A stretch of 64,000 nt of DNA from Pristionchus mayeri (GCA_036245805.1 BTRK01000005.1:39165469-39229468); one strand, 5' to 3'. Shown: positions 23,032-32,027, numbered from the stretch's first letter. Program-made: numbers and translations. The notes: generated by a model from the letters alone, not told the origin.

Positions 23032-23275
23032 GTACTCGGTAAGTGTGTCGTCTCTAACCTCTCTAAACCCATCACTTCAGGAGCTACACGAACTCGAGGA
23101 CAAGATTGACCAGGCAAAGGCGAAAGTTCAACACTACAATGGAGAGGTGCAGAGGGCACTTCAGATGGAGATCACAGCACTCGTGTACTCGTACCTCTAC
23201 GAGGTCGAACAAGCTAGAGCCGAGAGGGATGCCCTTATTGCTGAACTCGCAAGCAAGAGATTCTTGTACATTTAA
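22919..23275 (+). CDS. Maverick coiled-coil protein (104 aa, two exons)
   Basis: Starts at ATG 22,919, inside the 3' part of the preceding gene in a different frame. Exon 1 ends at 23,038, intron 23,039-23,080 has GTAAGT/TTCAG borders, and exon 2 ends at 23,275. The second exon is a charged heptad-like helix (ELHELEDKIDQAKAKVQHY...EVEQARAERDAL), so it should form a coiled coil. No catalytic motif. Its overlap with the glycoprotein-like gene suggests co-expression. Function unknown. Confidence 0.65.
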   Translation: MSQDFLKYENLLKECHPDLYNRLKQSGSPNHLMRAVFEYSVSVSSLTSLNPSLQELHELEDKIDQAKAKVQHYNGEVQRALQMEITALVYSYLYEVEQARAERDALIAELASKRFLYI

Positions 23276-23295
23276 CTGTTATGATAAATGATTTA

Positions 23296-24697
23296 TCAAG
23301 TTTTCGGGAGATACAACTTGGGTATGCCGAACACATTTGTACACAGTCTAAAGTGTCGTTGTTGCTCTCGTGGGTGTGAGGTGATAATGATGTAGCCAAA
23401 ATTCCTCTCCGTAGCATCGTTGAAACTCGTCATGAAGTACTGAAGTTGCCCGGGGAATAGTCGCTTCTCCAAGTTTACAACATTGAGACTAGGGTTGGTC
23501 AAACCGAGTCGGGCCAGTCGAGCACCCGACTCTCAAACTCGACTCGGGCTCAGCTCGACTCGAGCCTGAACACTCGGGCCGCTCGAAAATGGTGCTAACC
23601 CGATCGGGCGGCCCGACTTCGAGAGTGAAGAGTCGAGCGGCTCGATTAGCCCGACTTGGCCCGACTGGCCCGACTCGGCCCGATTCGGCCCGATTCGGCC
23701 CGACCTTTCGAGCGCAAGCATAAGGACAATTCCGCGTCGTTCTCACCAATGTATTTAGAGGTCTTTCGAGGGAGCAGCCGGTTGGTCAAGTGGTTATATT
23801 TTGCACCCTGATTAAAAAAGTAGCTGGTTCAATTCCGATCGATTCGTTTACGTTTTTGCTCAATTTTTTTATAATTTTGGTCATTTCTTTCATAACTATA
23901 GCCTACAAATAAAGCAAAAACGAAGAATTGAATGCGGAGTTGAACCGGGGTCTTTCGGCAACAAGGTGCAAAACAGAACCACTACACCAATAGGATAGTT
24001 GTCTCCATAGTTGCTAACGATAATGGTAAGCAGGACACGAAAATGCCCCTCTGAGTTCGACTCGGCTCGAGTCGGGCCGAATCGGGCCGAGTCGGGCCGA
24101 GTCGTGCTAATCGAGCCGCTCGACTCTTCACTCTCGAGATCGGGCCACCCGATCGGGTTTCGAGCCAACTCGGGCTAAAATGAGGGTTTTCAGAGTCGAG
24201 TACTCGAATACCGGGCTGGCCCGATTTCACCAACCCTAATTGAGACGATCTGCTAGTGCCTTGAGCAGGCTCATGTAATGACAATTGTTCCTGACGATTC
24301 TGGGTATTTCGAAGAGGGATTGAGATAGAAGGATCATGGACATGTTGAAGTGGTGTGAGACCTTTGTCCACAACTTGGTCAGCAACTCCTTATTACCCAG
24401 TGCTTCCGTGAGCAGGTCGTCAATGACCACGACCCTATGCACGTCTCCTGCTTTACTCAAGTGTTGCAAGGTCTCGATGTCGGGAAGTCCGGAGAATGTA
24501 CGGATGTGTGAGTCTTGCGGGAGGTTCACTGCGGCGATCCCATGGAACCACAGGATTTCGCCGACAGGTGTATCAAACAGCCGGAGATTACGCAAGAGAC
24601 GATGTACAAAAGTAGTCTTGCCCGACTGCGACGACCCGATGACTATGCAGTTGAACGGGGTGATAAACTTGAACGGACCACTCTCGATAGAAGACAT
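23296..24697 (-). pseudogene. Maverick packaging ATPase (A32/FtsK-HerA type), split by a hAT MITE
   Basis: Starts at ATG 24,697, 17 nt after the stop of the minor capsid gene. Walker A is GSSQSGKT (about residues 23-30) and Walker B is VVVIDDLL (about residues 88-95), followed by ILLSQSLFE. These are hallmarks of DNA-packaging ATPases of double-jelly-roll viruses and Polintons. The frame is interrupted after about 153 residues by the 749-bp MITE at 23,490-24,238. The remaining codons (about 63) continue at 23,489-23,296. Because the target duplication is perfect and both parts are open, the gene was intact until a recent insertion. As it stands the product is truncated. Confidence 0.9.
23490..24238. 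mobile_element. hAT-type MITE with paired tRNA-like modules, copy 2, inside the ATPase gene
   Basis: Termini TAGGGTTGGT and ACCAACCCTA, with a perfect 8-bp duplication ATTGAGAC at 23,482-23,489 and 24,239-24,246. It has the same architecture as copy 1 at 8,206: GC-rich CGAGTCGGGCC arms and, in the centre, an inverted pair of tRNA-like modules (plus about 23,776-23,848 with GGTTGGTCAAGTGGTTA and GGTTCAATTCC; minus about 23,930-24,000 with TTGGTGTAGTGG and GGTTCAACTCC). The insertion is younger than the Maverick. Confidence 0.93.
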
Positions 24698-24714
24698 GAT
24701 ATCAAATGAATTGT

Positions 24715-26003
24715 TTATCCTTCCTTACGTAGATGAAGTACAACACAGATATACCCCTGAATAGAGACTTCTCGCCCAAGCGAATCCAAAATCTGCACTC
24801 TGATCGAGTCGGTGTACTCGGAACGTACGTTCACGTAGTGTACCTGGGCGAAACTCTGAGATATGGTATCACTCTGTCCGTTCACCCAGGGAATGACACG
24901 AAGAAGGTTCGTTTTCTGTGAACCGCAGACGGAGAAGGTGCAAATGTCACTGTACACGAACAACAAACTCTTTCCGTTACTAACATCAGGGAATTGTGTT
25001 CCAATACAGCTATCATGTAGGGTAGGCGATGCAAGTCCACACATGTGGGCAACATCGTCCGTAAACTCTACTTTTGAAACATAGTGGTTAAGATTCACCA
25101 GCACCCTACCAGCACTTTCCACATATTGAAAGTTAACATGTTCCCTAAACGATTGTGAGACGGGTGCGACTGCATCAGCAGGTATTTCCGAGTCGACCAG
25201 TAAAATGATCGGTCGTACTTGATTCGCTTCTTCTGCACGACGAAGCGATTCGGCTCGTTCCTTCTTCACATCGATGGTCGCGCCTACCGGCGCGGCGCTG
25301 GGGTAGTTTGCGCGCCCTTCGGCGCGGCGGGCGGGCCTGGATGCGCGCCCTTCGGCGCGGCGGGTTTAGGCTTGGGTTTGGGAGCCGGCGAAGGTGCTGG
25401 AGGAGGAGGAGGAGGAGGAGGAGGAGGAGGAGGAGGAGGAGGAGGAGGAGGAGGAGGAGGTGGTGGTGGTGCAGGCGCACGAGGAGGAGGAGGTGGTGGT
25501 GGTGGTGCAGGCGCATGAGGAGGAGGTCTCGGTGCCCGTGTTACAGGTCTTGGAACTGGTGCAGAAGGTGGTGTTGGTACAGGTGTAGGTGTAGGTGCCG
25601 GAGTTGGCAATTGTACCTGTACAACACTCAGGGGTTGCTCCACATCCAGCCCTTCAAGATCTTCATCGTCAAATACAATGCTATCGTCTACTTCCACAGC
25701 TCTCCGCTTTCTCGCTCGGACTCCACTTTTTACAGCTTCATTTAATGCATGTATCAGTGAAATTGGTGTCTTGTAGGTTCCTTTTGAAAGTAGACAGTTG
25801 ACGATAGTCCCATCGTTGAAGGTGATAACGAAGGGTTGAGGTTTAGGCACCGTTAGCACTTCTCCGGAGATGAGAATTTCATGCAACCCTACTTGCCACT
25901 CATTACGTAGAAGTAGTGGTTCAGGTAGACGTGTTAGGAAGTCAGAAGTGCGATTATCCGCATCGTACACATTCGAAAGCAGAGTAATATAAAAGTCGGC
26001 CAT
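24715..26003 (-). CDS. Maverick minor capsid (penton-like) protein with proline-rich insert; frame broken
   Basis: Two frames on the minus strand form one gene. The N-terminal part (26,003-25,284; starts MADFYITLLSNVYDADNR) has NEWQVGLHEILI typical of Polinton/adenovirus-like penton proteins. A long proline-rich stretch encoded by a GGA/CCT microsatellite follows, then the C-terminal part (to 24,715) with LLFVYSDICTF and VPW-type strands ending VVLHLRKEG. The frame changes between the two parts within a GC-rich repeat near 25,284-25,330. I found no suitable intron, so it is a frameshift or a sequencing error in a difficult repeat. The product would be the vertex protein of the capsid. It is transcribed just upstream of the ATPase. 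Confidence 0.75.
25395..25460. repeat. (GGA)n microsatellite encoding polyproline in the minor capsid gene
   Basis: About 22 perfect GGA units, flanked by GGT and GGAGGT variants to 25,510. On the minus strand they encode an uninterrupted proline run. Glycine-, arginine- and glutamate-rich frames in the other five frames are artefacts of this repeat. Confidence 0.95.
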
Positions 26004-26130
26004 CCTTCTTCAAGGAGCAGTATACAACTGAGCGTTCGTGCTAACCTTAGCCTGTTTAGTTTTTTAGGCTCAGTTATTCTCGAGATCAGATCATTCATTC
26101 ATTCATATTGTTTTACTGTGAGCGGTCGTT

Positions 26131-26574
26131 ATGACACGTCCTCTGTACGATTCAACAAAGGAGAACTGGAGTGTTCTGTTCAACGGGTCTCAGTCAGGCT
26201 CAGGAAAAATAGCCCATTTCACAGGAGTTCGACCACAATTCGGTGCTGGAATAGGAGGAATACTTCGTTCCCTGTTCCGACTCATCCCTTCCTTTCTCTC
26301 CAGTCCTGTAGGACAAAGCCTCGCAACTGCAGGTGCTAATGTTGTGAAAGATATCAGTGAAGGATCCAGCCTCAAAGACAGCCTGAAGTCGAACGCACGG
26401 AGTACGGTTAGAGATCTAACGGGAGTCGGCAAGGTGCATGGTAAAAAGAGAAGGATGCAACGAGGTTCTGGAAATGTCATAGGGTTCGTACGATCCGGTG
26501 TCACACATGCAAAAAGTCGATCACGAGGGAGAGGGAAGGCTCGCCCCGTAGTACGTCGGGCGTTCATTCAGTAG
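26131..26574 (+). CDS. Maverick basic core-like protein (147 aa)
   Basis: Begins at ATG 26,131. It has a glycine-rich hydrophobic segment (FGAGIGGILRSLFRLIP, about residues 46-62) followed by a strongly basic tail (GKKRRMQRG...KSRSRGRGKARP). This organisation is like the small basic core/pX-type protein found next to capsid genes in Polintons and adenovirus-like elements, which condenses DNA and may disturb membranes. It is divergent from the minor capsid gene (128-nt gap) and upstream of the capsid gene. The role is inferred from composition and place. Confidence 0.65.
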   Translation: MTRPLYDSTKENWSVLFNGSQSGSGKIAHFTGVRPQFGAGIGGILRSLFRLIPSFLSSPVGQSLATAGANVVKDISEGSSLKDSLKSNARSTVRDLTGVGKVHGKKRRMQRGSGNVIGFVRSGVTHAKSRSRGRGKARPVVRRAFIQ

Positions 26575-26632
26575 TCGTGCACTCGTCCGTGCTGCGGTTT
26601 CCGAACTTCGAAGTGATCACCTCCCCTCATTG

Positions 26633-26995
26633 ATGTCTATTCTTCCCGCGCCTACCATTCCTCTTCTGGACTTCCTTAAGGAGAACCATCCTTACTGGAC
26701 ATACCTCAACCGATGGGAGCGTATTCAGTTACTCGCTGTTGTTCTTCCTCACCTTCGCATCGCAGTGAACGGGAACCCTCTAAAGCAGTACATCTATGAT
26801 GTCACTCCTTCCTTGTCAACTCATGCAGCCCTTATTATCGCCGATCATCACAACACCACCGTCTACCAACACGCCAGACAACGTCTTGGATACACACCGG
26901 ATCTTGATCTACTTCTAGTAGGTTCTCGAGGAGGATCACTTCACGTGCTCCAAAGTTTGGTTGTATGTCACTCTGTGCAAGCACGTGGTCGATAA
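26633..26995 (+). CDS. Maverick protein of unknown function (about 120 aa)
   Basis: An open frame between the core-like and major capsid genes, from ATG 26,633 (MSILPAPTIPLLDFLKENHP). The sequence is hydrophobic/aromatic with no motif I know. GT borders near 26,956 and AG near 27,031 could splice it in phase to the capsid frame, so it may be an upstream exon or a separate short protein. Codon usage resembles its neighbours. Confidence 0.5.
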   Translation: MSILPAPTIPLLDFLKENHPYWTYLNRWERIQLLAVVLPHLRIAVNGNPLKQYIYDVTPSLSTHAALIIADHHNTTVYQHARQRLGYTPDLDLLLVGSRGGSLHVLQSLVVCHSVQARGR

Positions 26996-27043
26996 ATATT
27001 TAATTCATTCTATGTCTGTGCGTTCATACAGAGCAGTCGTATC

Positions 27044-28330
27044 ATGTTTAAGAGCGAGATTGAGAAGAGCCATCCGGTCCTACACCCCAGTCTTGATTTG
27101 TTTGCTTCGAACAGTACTCTATGTGGTGTCGAGACTTCGCGATTTACGGAAGTGAGTCTCACTTCTGGACCCGAAATTCGTCCGTACGAGTTCCGCATTT
27201 AAAACTCAAAAGCATTCATCGACCTGCAACGAAGTCACATCGTCACACGTTACAAGATTGTCGCCGAAGATGGATCAGATATCCCCGCCGACGATGCAGC
27301 TCATGTTTATGCACCTGTAAATCTGTTTGGCTGTTCGCAGTTTAGACAGATCCAGGTGTTCATAAACGGCGTACTCGTGTACGACAACGATAACTTTCCG
27401 TACCGTTCGTTCCTAGGAACCCTCCTCTCATACAGTGGAGAGTACAAGGACCCCTTCCTTCGTCTCGCAGGGTTCACTCCCGAAGCGTCTCCGAGTTCTG
27501 CTACTGACAGCGAGTACAAGAAACGTGCCAAGGCTTGTGGGAAGTCTAAGCAAATGGAAGCGATTACACCTCTGTGGTTCGAACCTGCCACACAGAGTAA
27601 GGCACTCATGCCCTATGTGGATCTCCGTATCTTCTGTTTCCCTTCTACCGACGAGTTCATGGTGGATCGAAGGCTAGGTGACAAGAAGTACAAGGTGAAG
27701 ATCACCCAGATGACACTGATGCTGCACGAACTTCACGTCCACGATGCAACAGCCGTGGCCTTTGACAACATTCTCAGGCAAAGAGGATCTGTAACTTATA
27801 GTTCTTTGGGGACCAACGTAAGGACTTTCTACATTCCAGGAGGTATTAAGGAGTTCCCTCCGTTTAAGATCTTTAGCAATAATATCCCTCGTCGTGTGTT
27901 CTTTACCCTCGTAGATGCTAATGCGTTCAACGGGAATTACAGTAACCCTTTCATTTTCAAAAACTTTGATCTCCAAAACGTGCGAGTTGAAGCAGGTGGA
28001 GAAGTGATCCCATTTCATGACTACTCTTTGGACTATTCGAAGGGGCTTTACGCGAAAGCCTATCTCGCGTTGCAAGAGGTACTAGGAGTAGCGGGAACTG
28101 GTAACTCAAATGGACTGAGTCCTGAAAAGTTTGAATCACATTGTTGTATTTACGCCTTCGACACTAGCGGTGCCGAGGCAGATCAGTTCGCCCTTCAACG
28201 TGTTGGAGAGACCACGATTAGACTTACGTTCAACAAAGACACTCCCGACACGGGTCTCTATGGAATTGTACTGGGAGAGATGATCAGTAATATGGTTATC
28301 GATAAGGATCGCATCCCTCATGTATATTAA
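27044..28330 (+). CDS. Maverick major capsid protein (double jelly-roll), with an in-frame TAA
   Basis: The frame from ATG 27,044 runs to 28,330. Recognisable Polinton capsid segments include HPSLDLFASNS, PYEFRI, AFIDLQRSHIVTRYKI, APVNLFG, FINGVLVYDNDNFPYRSF, PYVDLRIFCF, FYIPGGIKEF, NNIPRRVFFTLVDANAFNG and NPFIFKNF. The length (about 428 codons) is typical. An in-frame TAA at 27,200-27,202 falls between two conserved segments. A phase-compatible 51-nt intron (GTACGA...GAAG) could bypass it but would remove conserved residues, so I favour a nonsense mutation. The rest of the frame is clean. It ends 24 nt before the convergent integrase gene. Confidence 0.88.
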
Positions 28331-28354
28331 TTTATCCATGTACGGTAAAAGATG

Positions 28355-29456
28355 TTACAATGTTACAAAGTTTGAAGCAGGGATCCATGAATCAAACGAA
28401 GGGGGATATCCTTGCCAACGAACAAGTATAAATTCTTTCCCTCTAATCTTCTTCTTCTGAAGCACCTCCTCTACCTTGTAGATTCCAGAATCCACCACCT
28501 TCTGAATCTCTTGAAGATAGAACGTTCCCTGCACCTCTTCTCCGTTCATGTCTTTCACCTTCACGTATGGAGGGTTCATGTGTGCTTTGACAACACTGAC
28601 GATAACGATTTCTTCAGTCCAACTAGGGAGGTACCCTTTGTCGAACGTCTTCCTCGACTTACTGAGCCGAACCTTGTCTCCCACTTCGACAAGAACTCTC
28701 TTCTTCCCCTTCACATTTGTAATATCTTCCTCGATATCGCCGTCTCGAACATACCGGTGCCATACCTATCATCCGGTTCCGAGTCTTGTTGATTCCTCGA
28801 ATTATGGGGTTCACAACGTCGATCCATCGATGAGTGTTTTTAAAGTGTAGGTACTTGTACAGACGACGTTTGAACGTTTGAATTCCCCTTTCCGCCATTG
28901 CTGCCTTTATCTCAGAGTTGGGACTGTAGTGAGAGATACACCTGTCTCTGAAGAGTCTTGACACTTCCTTATTGTAAAACTCCTTTCCCTGATCTGTCAC
29001 AAAACGAGAGCAATAGTGCCCAAACCTTTTCTCAATCTGACCAAGAAGAAGCTGTACAGCCTGATACATGTCAGCAGATGACTTAGATTTCACGGGTATG
29101 GCAAAGAAGTAACGTGAGTAACAGTCTACAGCAAGCAGACAGTAACCGTTACCATCATTATCACGTCGATAACTCTGAAAGTCTGCGAGGTCTGCCTGAA
29201 CCGTCTGGCCAGGACCTAAACCTACTGTGCGACGACGCGGATACTTCTTAAGATATCGTCTGTACAGTGTGTAACTAGGCTCTCCCTCGAGTACTTTGCC
29301 TACTTCTGATACGGGCATACCAGATTTTCTGGCGATGCTCTGTGCAGAAGTGAATGCAGTTGGCTCATTTAAAGAAGGGGTAACACGAATGAATGCAAGG
29401 GAGTCCCACCACGAAGATATTGCGCTCGCAATGGGAAACTGTAGCGAATTTACCAC
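28355..29456 (-). CDS. Maverick DDE integrase with C-terminal chromodomain
   Basis: Retroviral-type integrase core: QADLADF (first Asp), FVTDQGKEF (second Asp) and AAMAERGIQTFKRRL (Glu), followed by NPIIRGINKTRNRMIGMAP. A second frame then gives VGDKVRLSKSRKTFDKGYLPSW (SH3-like region) and a chromodomain (YKVEEVLQKKK...FILVRWQGYPPSFDSW) at the C terminus. The join between frames can be a 40-nt intron (28,726-28,765, GTATGG/GAAG, in phase) or a one-base frameshift after GMAP. The upstream start is uncertain; coding similarity fades near 29,400. The enzyme cuts and joins element ends, and the chromodomain could steer insertion to marked chromatin. Confidence 0.88.
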
Positions 29457-29731
29457 GAGAACGAGGCGAAAATTATGTAGGGCGAGTGAAACAAAAATGA
29501 ACTAGCCACAACCCTGCGCTGTCAATGAACTTTGCGCGCATGTAAATAGCCTCAGAGCTGTCTGTGAAACTTCGGATAAAGTGATTCATGATCGGGCTGC
29601 CGGCTTCTATTACACACACATAGTGGCCAATTGAACTAATTTTTCGTGTTACTCCTTCTTTAAGTTTGAATAAAGTTTATTAACACGGGCACGTTTCATT
29701 GTGAACTAGAACACTACAAATGAACGAAAAA
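29457..29731. other. Maverick intergenic segment
   Basis: AT-rich sequence between the integrase 5' end and the downstream frame of the repeat-protein gene. AATAAAG-type words occur around 29,670. No gene seen. Confidence 0.4.
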
Positions 29732-30687
29732 CTATTTAACCACGAAGTAATCCCAATTCTTTGTTTTCAGTAATGGTTTGTTTCCAGACAAAGCAGGGTT
29801 AGCAAACGTTTTGCCTCGTCTTGTCATTGAAGGAGATATCTTATCTGTAGTTGGTACCTCCCTACTACTCCGTTTCTTGACAATACCATTTCCAGCTGTT
29901 TTCGTACTTTCCTTTCCTTCATTCTTCAACCTCTTCAATGTTCTCGGTGAGTAGTATGTTTCGAAATCATCATCATCATTTCTGTTCGATGAAGAAGGGG
30001 CATCTTGTTTCTCTTCGTCCACATCTACAGAGTTCTCCTCAAGAAGGTCTTTGTCTTCAACCTCGTTTACCTCTTGTACTTCTGTAAAGGGTTTTTGTCC
30101 AGATAAACATGGCTGAGATTCAAACCTTGCTCTTTCCGTTTGTCCACATCCTGAAGCTTACTATCCGTGTGAACTTCAGCTGTCGATCCTTTCAAACGTA
30201 TCACAGATGAAAGGGAGTGGTCCTCTTTGAATCGTGCAATCTTATTCAAAAGGTCTTCGAGAAGTGCTCTCTTCTTATTCAGAAGGTCTTCGAGAAGTGC
30301 TCTCTTCTTATTCAGAAGGTCTTCGAGAAGTGCTCTCTTCTTATTCAGAAGGTCTTCGAGAAGTGCTCTCTTCTTATTCAGAAGGTCTTCGAGAAGTGCT
30401 CTCTTCTTATTCAGAAGGTCTTCGAGAAGTGCTCTCTTCTTATTCAGAAGGTCTTCGAGAAGTGCTCTCTTCTTATTCAGAAGGTCTTCGAGAAGTGCTC
30501 TCTTCTTATTCAGAAGGTCTTCGAGAAGTGCTCTCTTCTTATTCAGAAGGTCTTCGAGAAGTGCTCTCTTCGTTACGGGATCAATCGTATTGTCTTGCAG
30601 TAGACTCGCAAGCTCATCTTGCATTTCCTCTAACTGAGCATCTTCTTTGGATAGTACCAAGTAGGGAACCAGCTTGAACTTATTCAT
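29732..30687 (-). CDS. Maverick protein with ten 11-residue repeats; frame break near 30,090
   Basis: Begins at ATG 30,687, which overlaps the stop of the preceding gene as ATGA. The N terminus reads MNKFKLVPYLVLSKEDAQ; then a helical array of about ten KRALLEDLLNK units (33-bp DNA repeats) follows. The frame of the first part stops at 30,067. A lysine/serine-rich downstream frame (30,022-29,732) in a different phase has continuous coding character back to the join. No phase-compatible intron was found, so a frameshift separates them, or they are two proteins. The repeats would form an amphipathic helical rod. Function unknown; similarly placed Polinton genes encode virion accessory proteins. 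Confidence 0.65.
30243..30572. repeat. 33-bp minisatellite, about ten identical units, in a Maverick gene
   Basis: The unit (plus strand) begins CTTCGAGAAGTGCTCTCTTC and continues TTATTCAGAAGGT. The units are virtually identical, which implies recent expansion or homogenisation. The unit length is a multiple of three, so copy number can vary without breaking the frame. Confidence 0.95.
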
Positions 30688-30983
30688 TTCTGGTACAGAG
30701 CAAGAAGTGCGAGTGCTGCAGGAATGACCGCTCCGAGGAAACCTCCTCCGTACTGTACCAAACGTTCACGCGCCTTTCGCTCTCGTGAACACCGTGAAAT
30801 CTCCTTGATAATGGAGAGATGCTTGCAGATAACTTTCTTCTCTTTTCCTGTGAACGGAATATGCGAGATGTTGTGAAGTATTTCAACTACACAGCTGAGT
30901 TCTGCGATACTAGCTTGAGAGATTAATTTAGGATTATTACAGAGACGCAAAAGAAACGACCGGTTCTTGGAAACCTTACGCAT
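30684..30983 (-). CDS. Maverick small hydrophobic-tail protein (99 aa)
   Basis: ATG at 30,983 shares its A with the TGA of the protease gene (TGATG), and its own TGA overlaps the next ATG (ATGA). The protein is a basic helical domain (MRKVSKNRSFLLRLCNNPKL...) ending in a glycine-led hydrophobic segment (GGGFLGAVIPAALALLALYQK). This pattern is familiar from small proteins encoded beside the protease in Polintons, whose function is not established. Membrane association of the C terminus is inferred. Confidence 0.75.
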   Translation of the reverse strand: MRKVSKNRSFLLRLCNNPKLISQASIAELSCVVEILHNISHIPFTGKEKKVICKHLSIIKEISRCSRERKARERLVQYGGGFLGAVIPAALALLALYQK

Positions 30984-31444
30984 CAGACTAAACTGAAATT
31001 GTGTGTGCGCCTCAACCACATGCTGACTGCCTCATCATCATTATTGATCCGAATTAAGTCGTTCACTACCGCTCTGAAACTTCTACCTCTACTCTGCATG
31101 TGAATGTGGTAAACGGCAAAAGCACCACAAGTGATCGCTGAAGGTTTTTGATGCACAACCTTGTTATAGTATGTAGGCTTAAAGTATCTACAGAAGTCTG
31201 CTATTCTCCCTCTTGGTGGCTCTCCGAAACTGTCGAAGAAGAAACACTTCCCATTACGGATAAATATTGATTGCCAGTGTTTCCCTCCAGAACGGGACGA
31301 ACTAGTGGCTGTGTTGACACAGAGAGCGAATGATCGTGGAAGTGATGAAGGGTTCGGGAGTTGGTCACACGGAAAAGTACCTACATAGAACTTTGAAGTG
31401 TGTCTGTCAGAGCGGAATATCTGATCTAATTGGAATGTGTTCAT
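30983..31444 (-). CDS. Maverick adenovirus-type cysteine protease
   Basis: About 153 residues from ATG 31,444. Catalytic elements: GGKHW (His), FFFDSFG (acidic residue of the triad region) and ITCGAFAVYHIH (nucleophilic Cys with its CG context). FYVGTFPCDQLP is the usual N-terminal block. The family (C5/Ulp-like) matures capsid proteins in adenoviruses and Polintons. All three catalytic elements are present, and the length is slightly short but normal for the family. It is first in a three-gene chain with overlapping stop/start codons. Confidence 0.92.
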   Translation of the reverse strand: MNTFQLDQIFRSDRHTSKFYVGTFPCDQLPNPSSLPRSFALCVNTATSSSRSGGKHWQSIFIRNGKCFFFDSFGEPPRGRIADFCRYFKPTYYNKVVHQKPSAITCGAFAVYHIHMQSRGRSFRAVVNDLIRINNDDEAVSMWLRRTHNFSLV

Positions 31445-31495
31445 AACACGAGTGTACTGTACAAGGCAAGACAGTGATACTGGACGCTTTATCGC

Positions 31496-31867
31496 TTAGT
31501 TAAAACGGAGATTGCGATTGTGAGTGATACACTGCTCACAGATCTGAATAGTGACTGACTGGCGACCGCCCGACACTGTGAATCTTGACTCATCTTCACG
31601 GAACCTCTTCCAACAATCAGCACAGGTCAGAACGGTGACACAACGAAGACCAGCACTCCATTGCTTACGAGTCTGAACACGTTATTGCATAGGGAGCTAT
31701 TAGCACAAGCTCACCAGGCCTGTCTTAGAACGAGTAGGTTCCACACGGAAGAACGACTTCCCTTCAGTGGAGACGACCTTGTTTACTTTGAAGTTACCAA
31801 AATCAGCTCTGGTAGGAGTCTGAGTGGCTGCATCAACGGTTGACGACTGAGAGTTAGAGAACGACAT
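31496..31867 (-). CDS. Maverick CxxC...CxxC protein 1 (109 aa, two exons)
   Basis: Starts at ATG 31,867 (MSFSNSQSSTVDAATQ). Exon 1 ends at 31,715; the 42-nt intron 31,673-31,714 has GTGAGC/TTCAG borders; exon 2 ends in TAA at 31,496. The second exon carries CADCWKRF and, about 25 residues later, CEQCITHNRNLRF, a probable four-cysteine zinc site. The spacing and the trailing NR match the protein encoded divergently at 32,133, so the two are probably paralogues. Function unknown; nucleic-acid binding or a role as an adaptor is possible. Confidence 0.7.
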
Positions 31868-32019
31868 GTCAGCACGAAGGTTCAGCGTACGAATGACCTG
31901 GTGAGAGAAAGTTCGCACAAACGAGAGATTAGAGAGAGCAGACAGTCAGACGAAAATAGTGATAAAGAGGTAATGAGAGAATGTGACTGTAAAACTAAGC
32001 TCCGCCCCTTTTCTGGCAG

Positions 32020-32027
32020 TATATAAA
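32020..32027 (+). promoter_or_regulatory. TATA box of CxxC protein 2
   Basis: TATATAAA at about 112 nt upstream of the ATG at 32,133, in the 265-bp divergent interval between the two CxxC genes; GC-box-like CTCCGCCCC lies just upstream. Confidence 0.55.

Noticed and set aside
23896..24371. Minus-strand frames across the hAT MITE
   Set aside because: They derive from CGAGTCGGGCC-type repeats of the MITE arms and cross its boundary.
25219..25588. Glycine-, arginine- and glutamate-rich open frames on the plus strand
   Set aside because: They are the other reading frames of the GGA microsatellite in the minor capsid gene.
30243..30572. CRISPR array
   Set aside because: The 33-bp units are contiguous with no spacers and are in-frame coding repeats in a eukaryotic element.
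30217..30677. Long plus-strand frames over the 33-bp repeats
   Set aside because: They are antisense shadows of the repeat-protein gene; a repeat unit divisible by three keeps all frames open.
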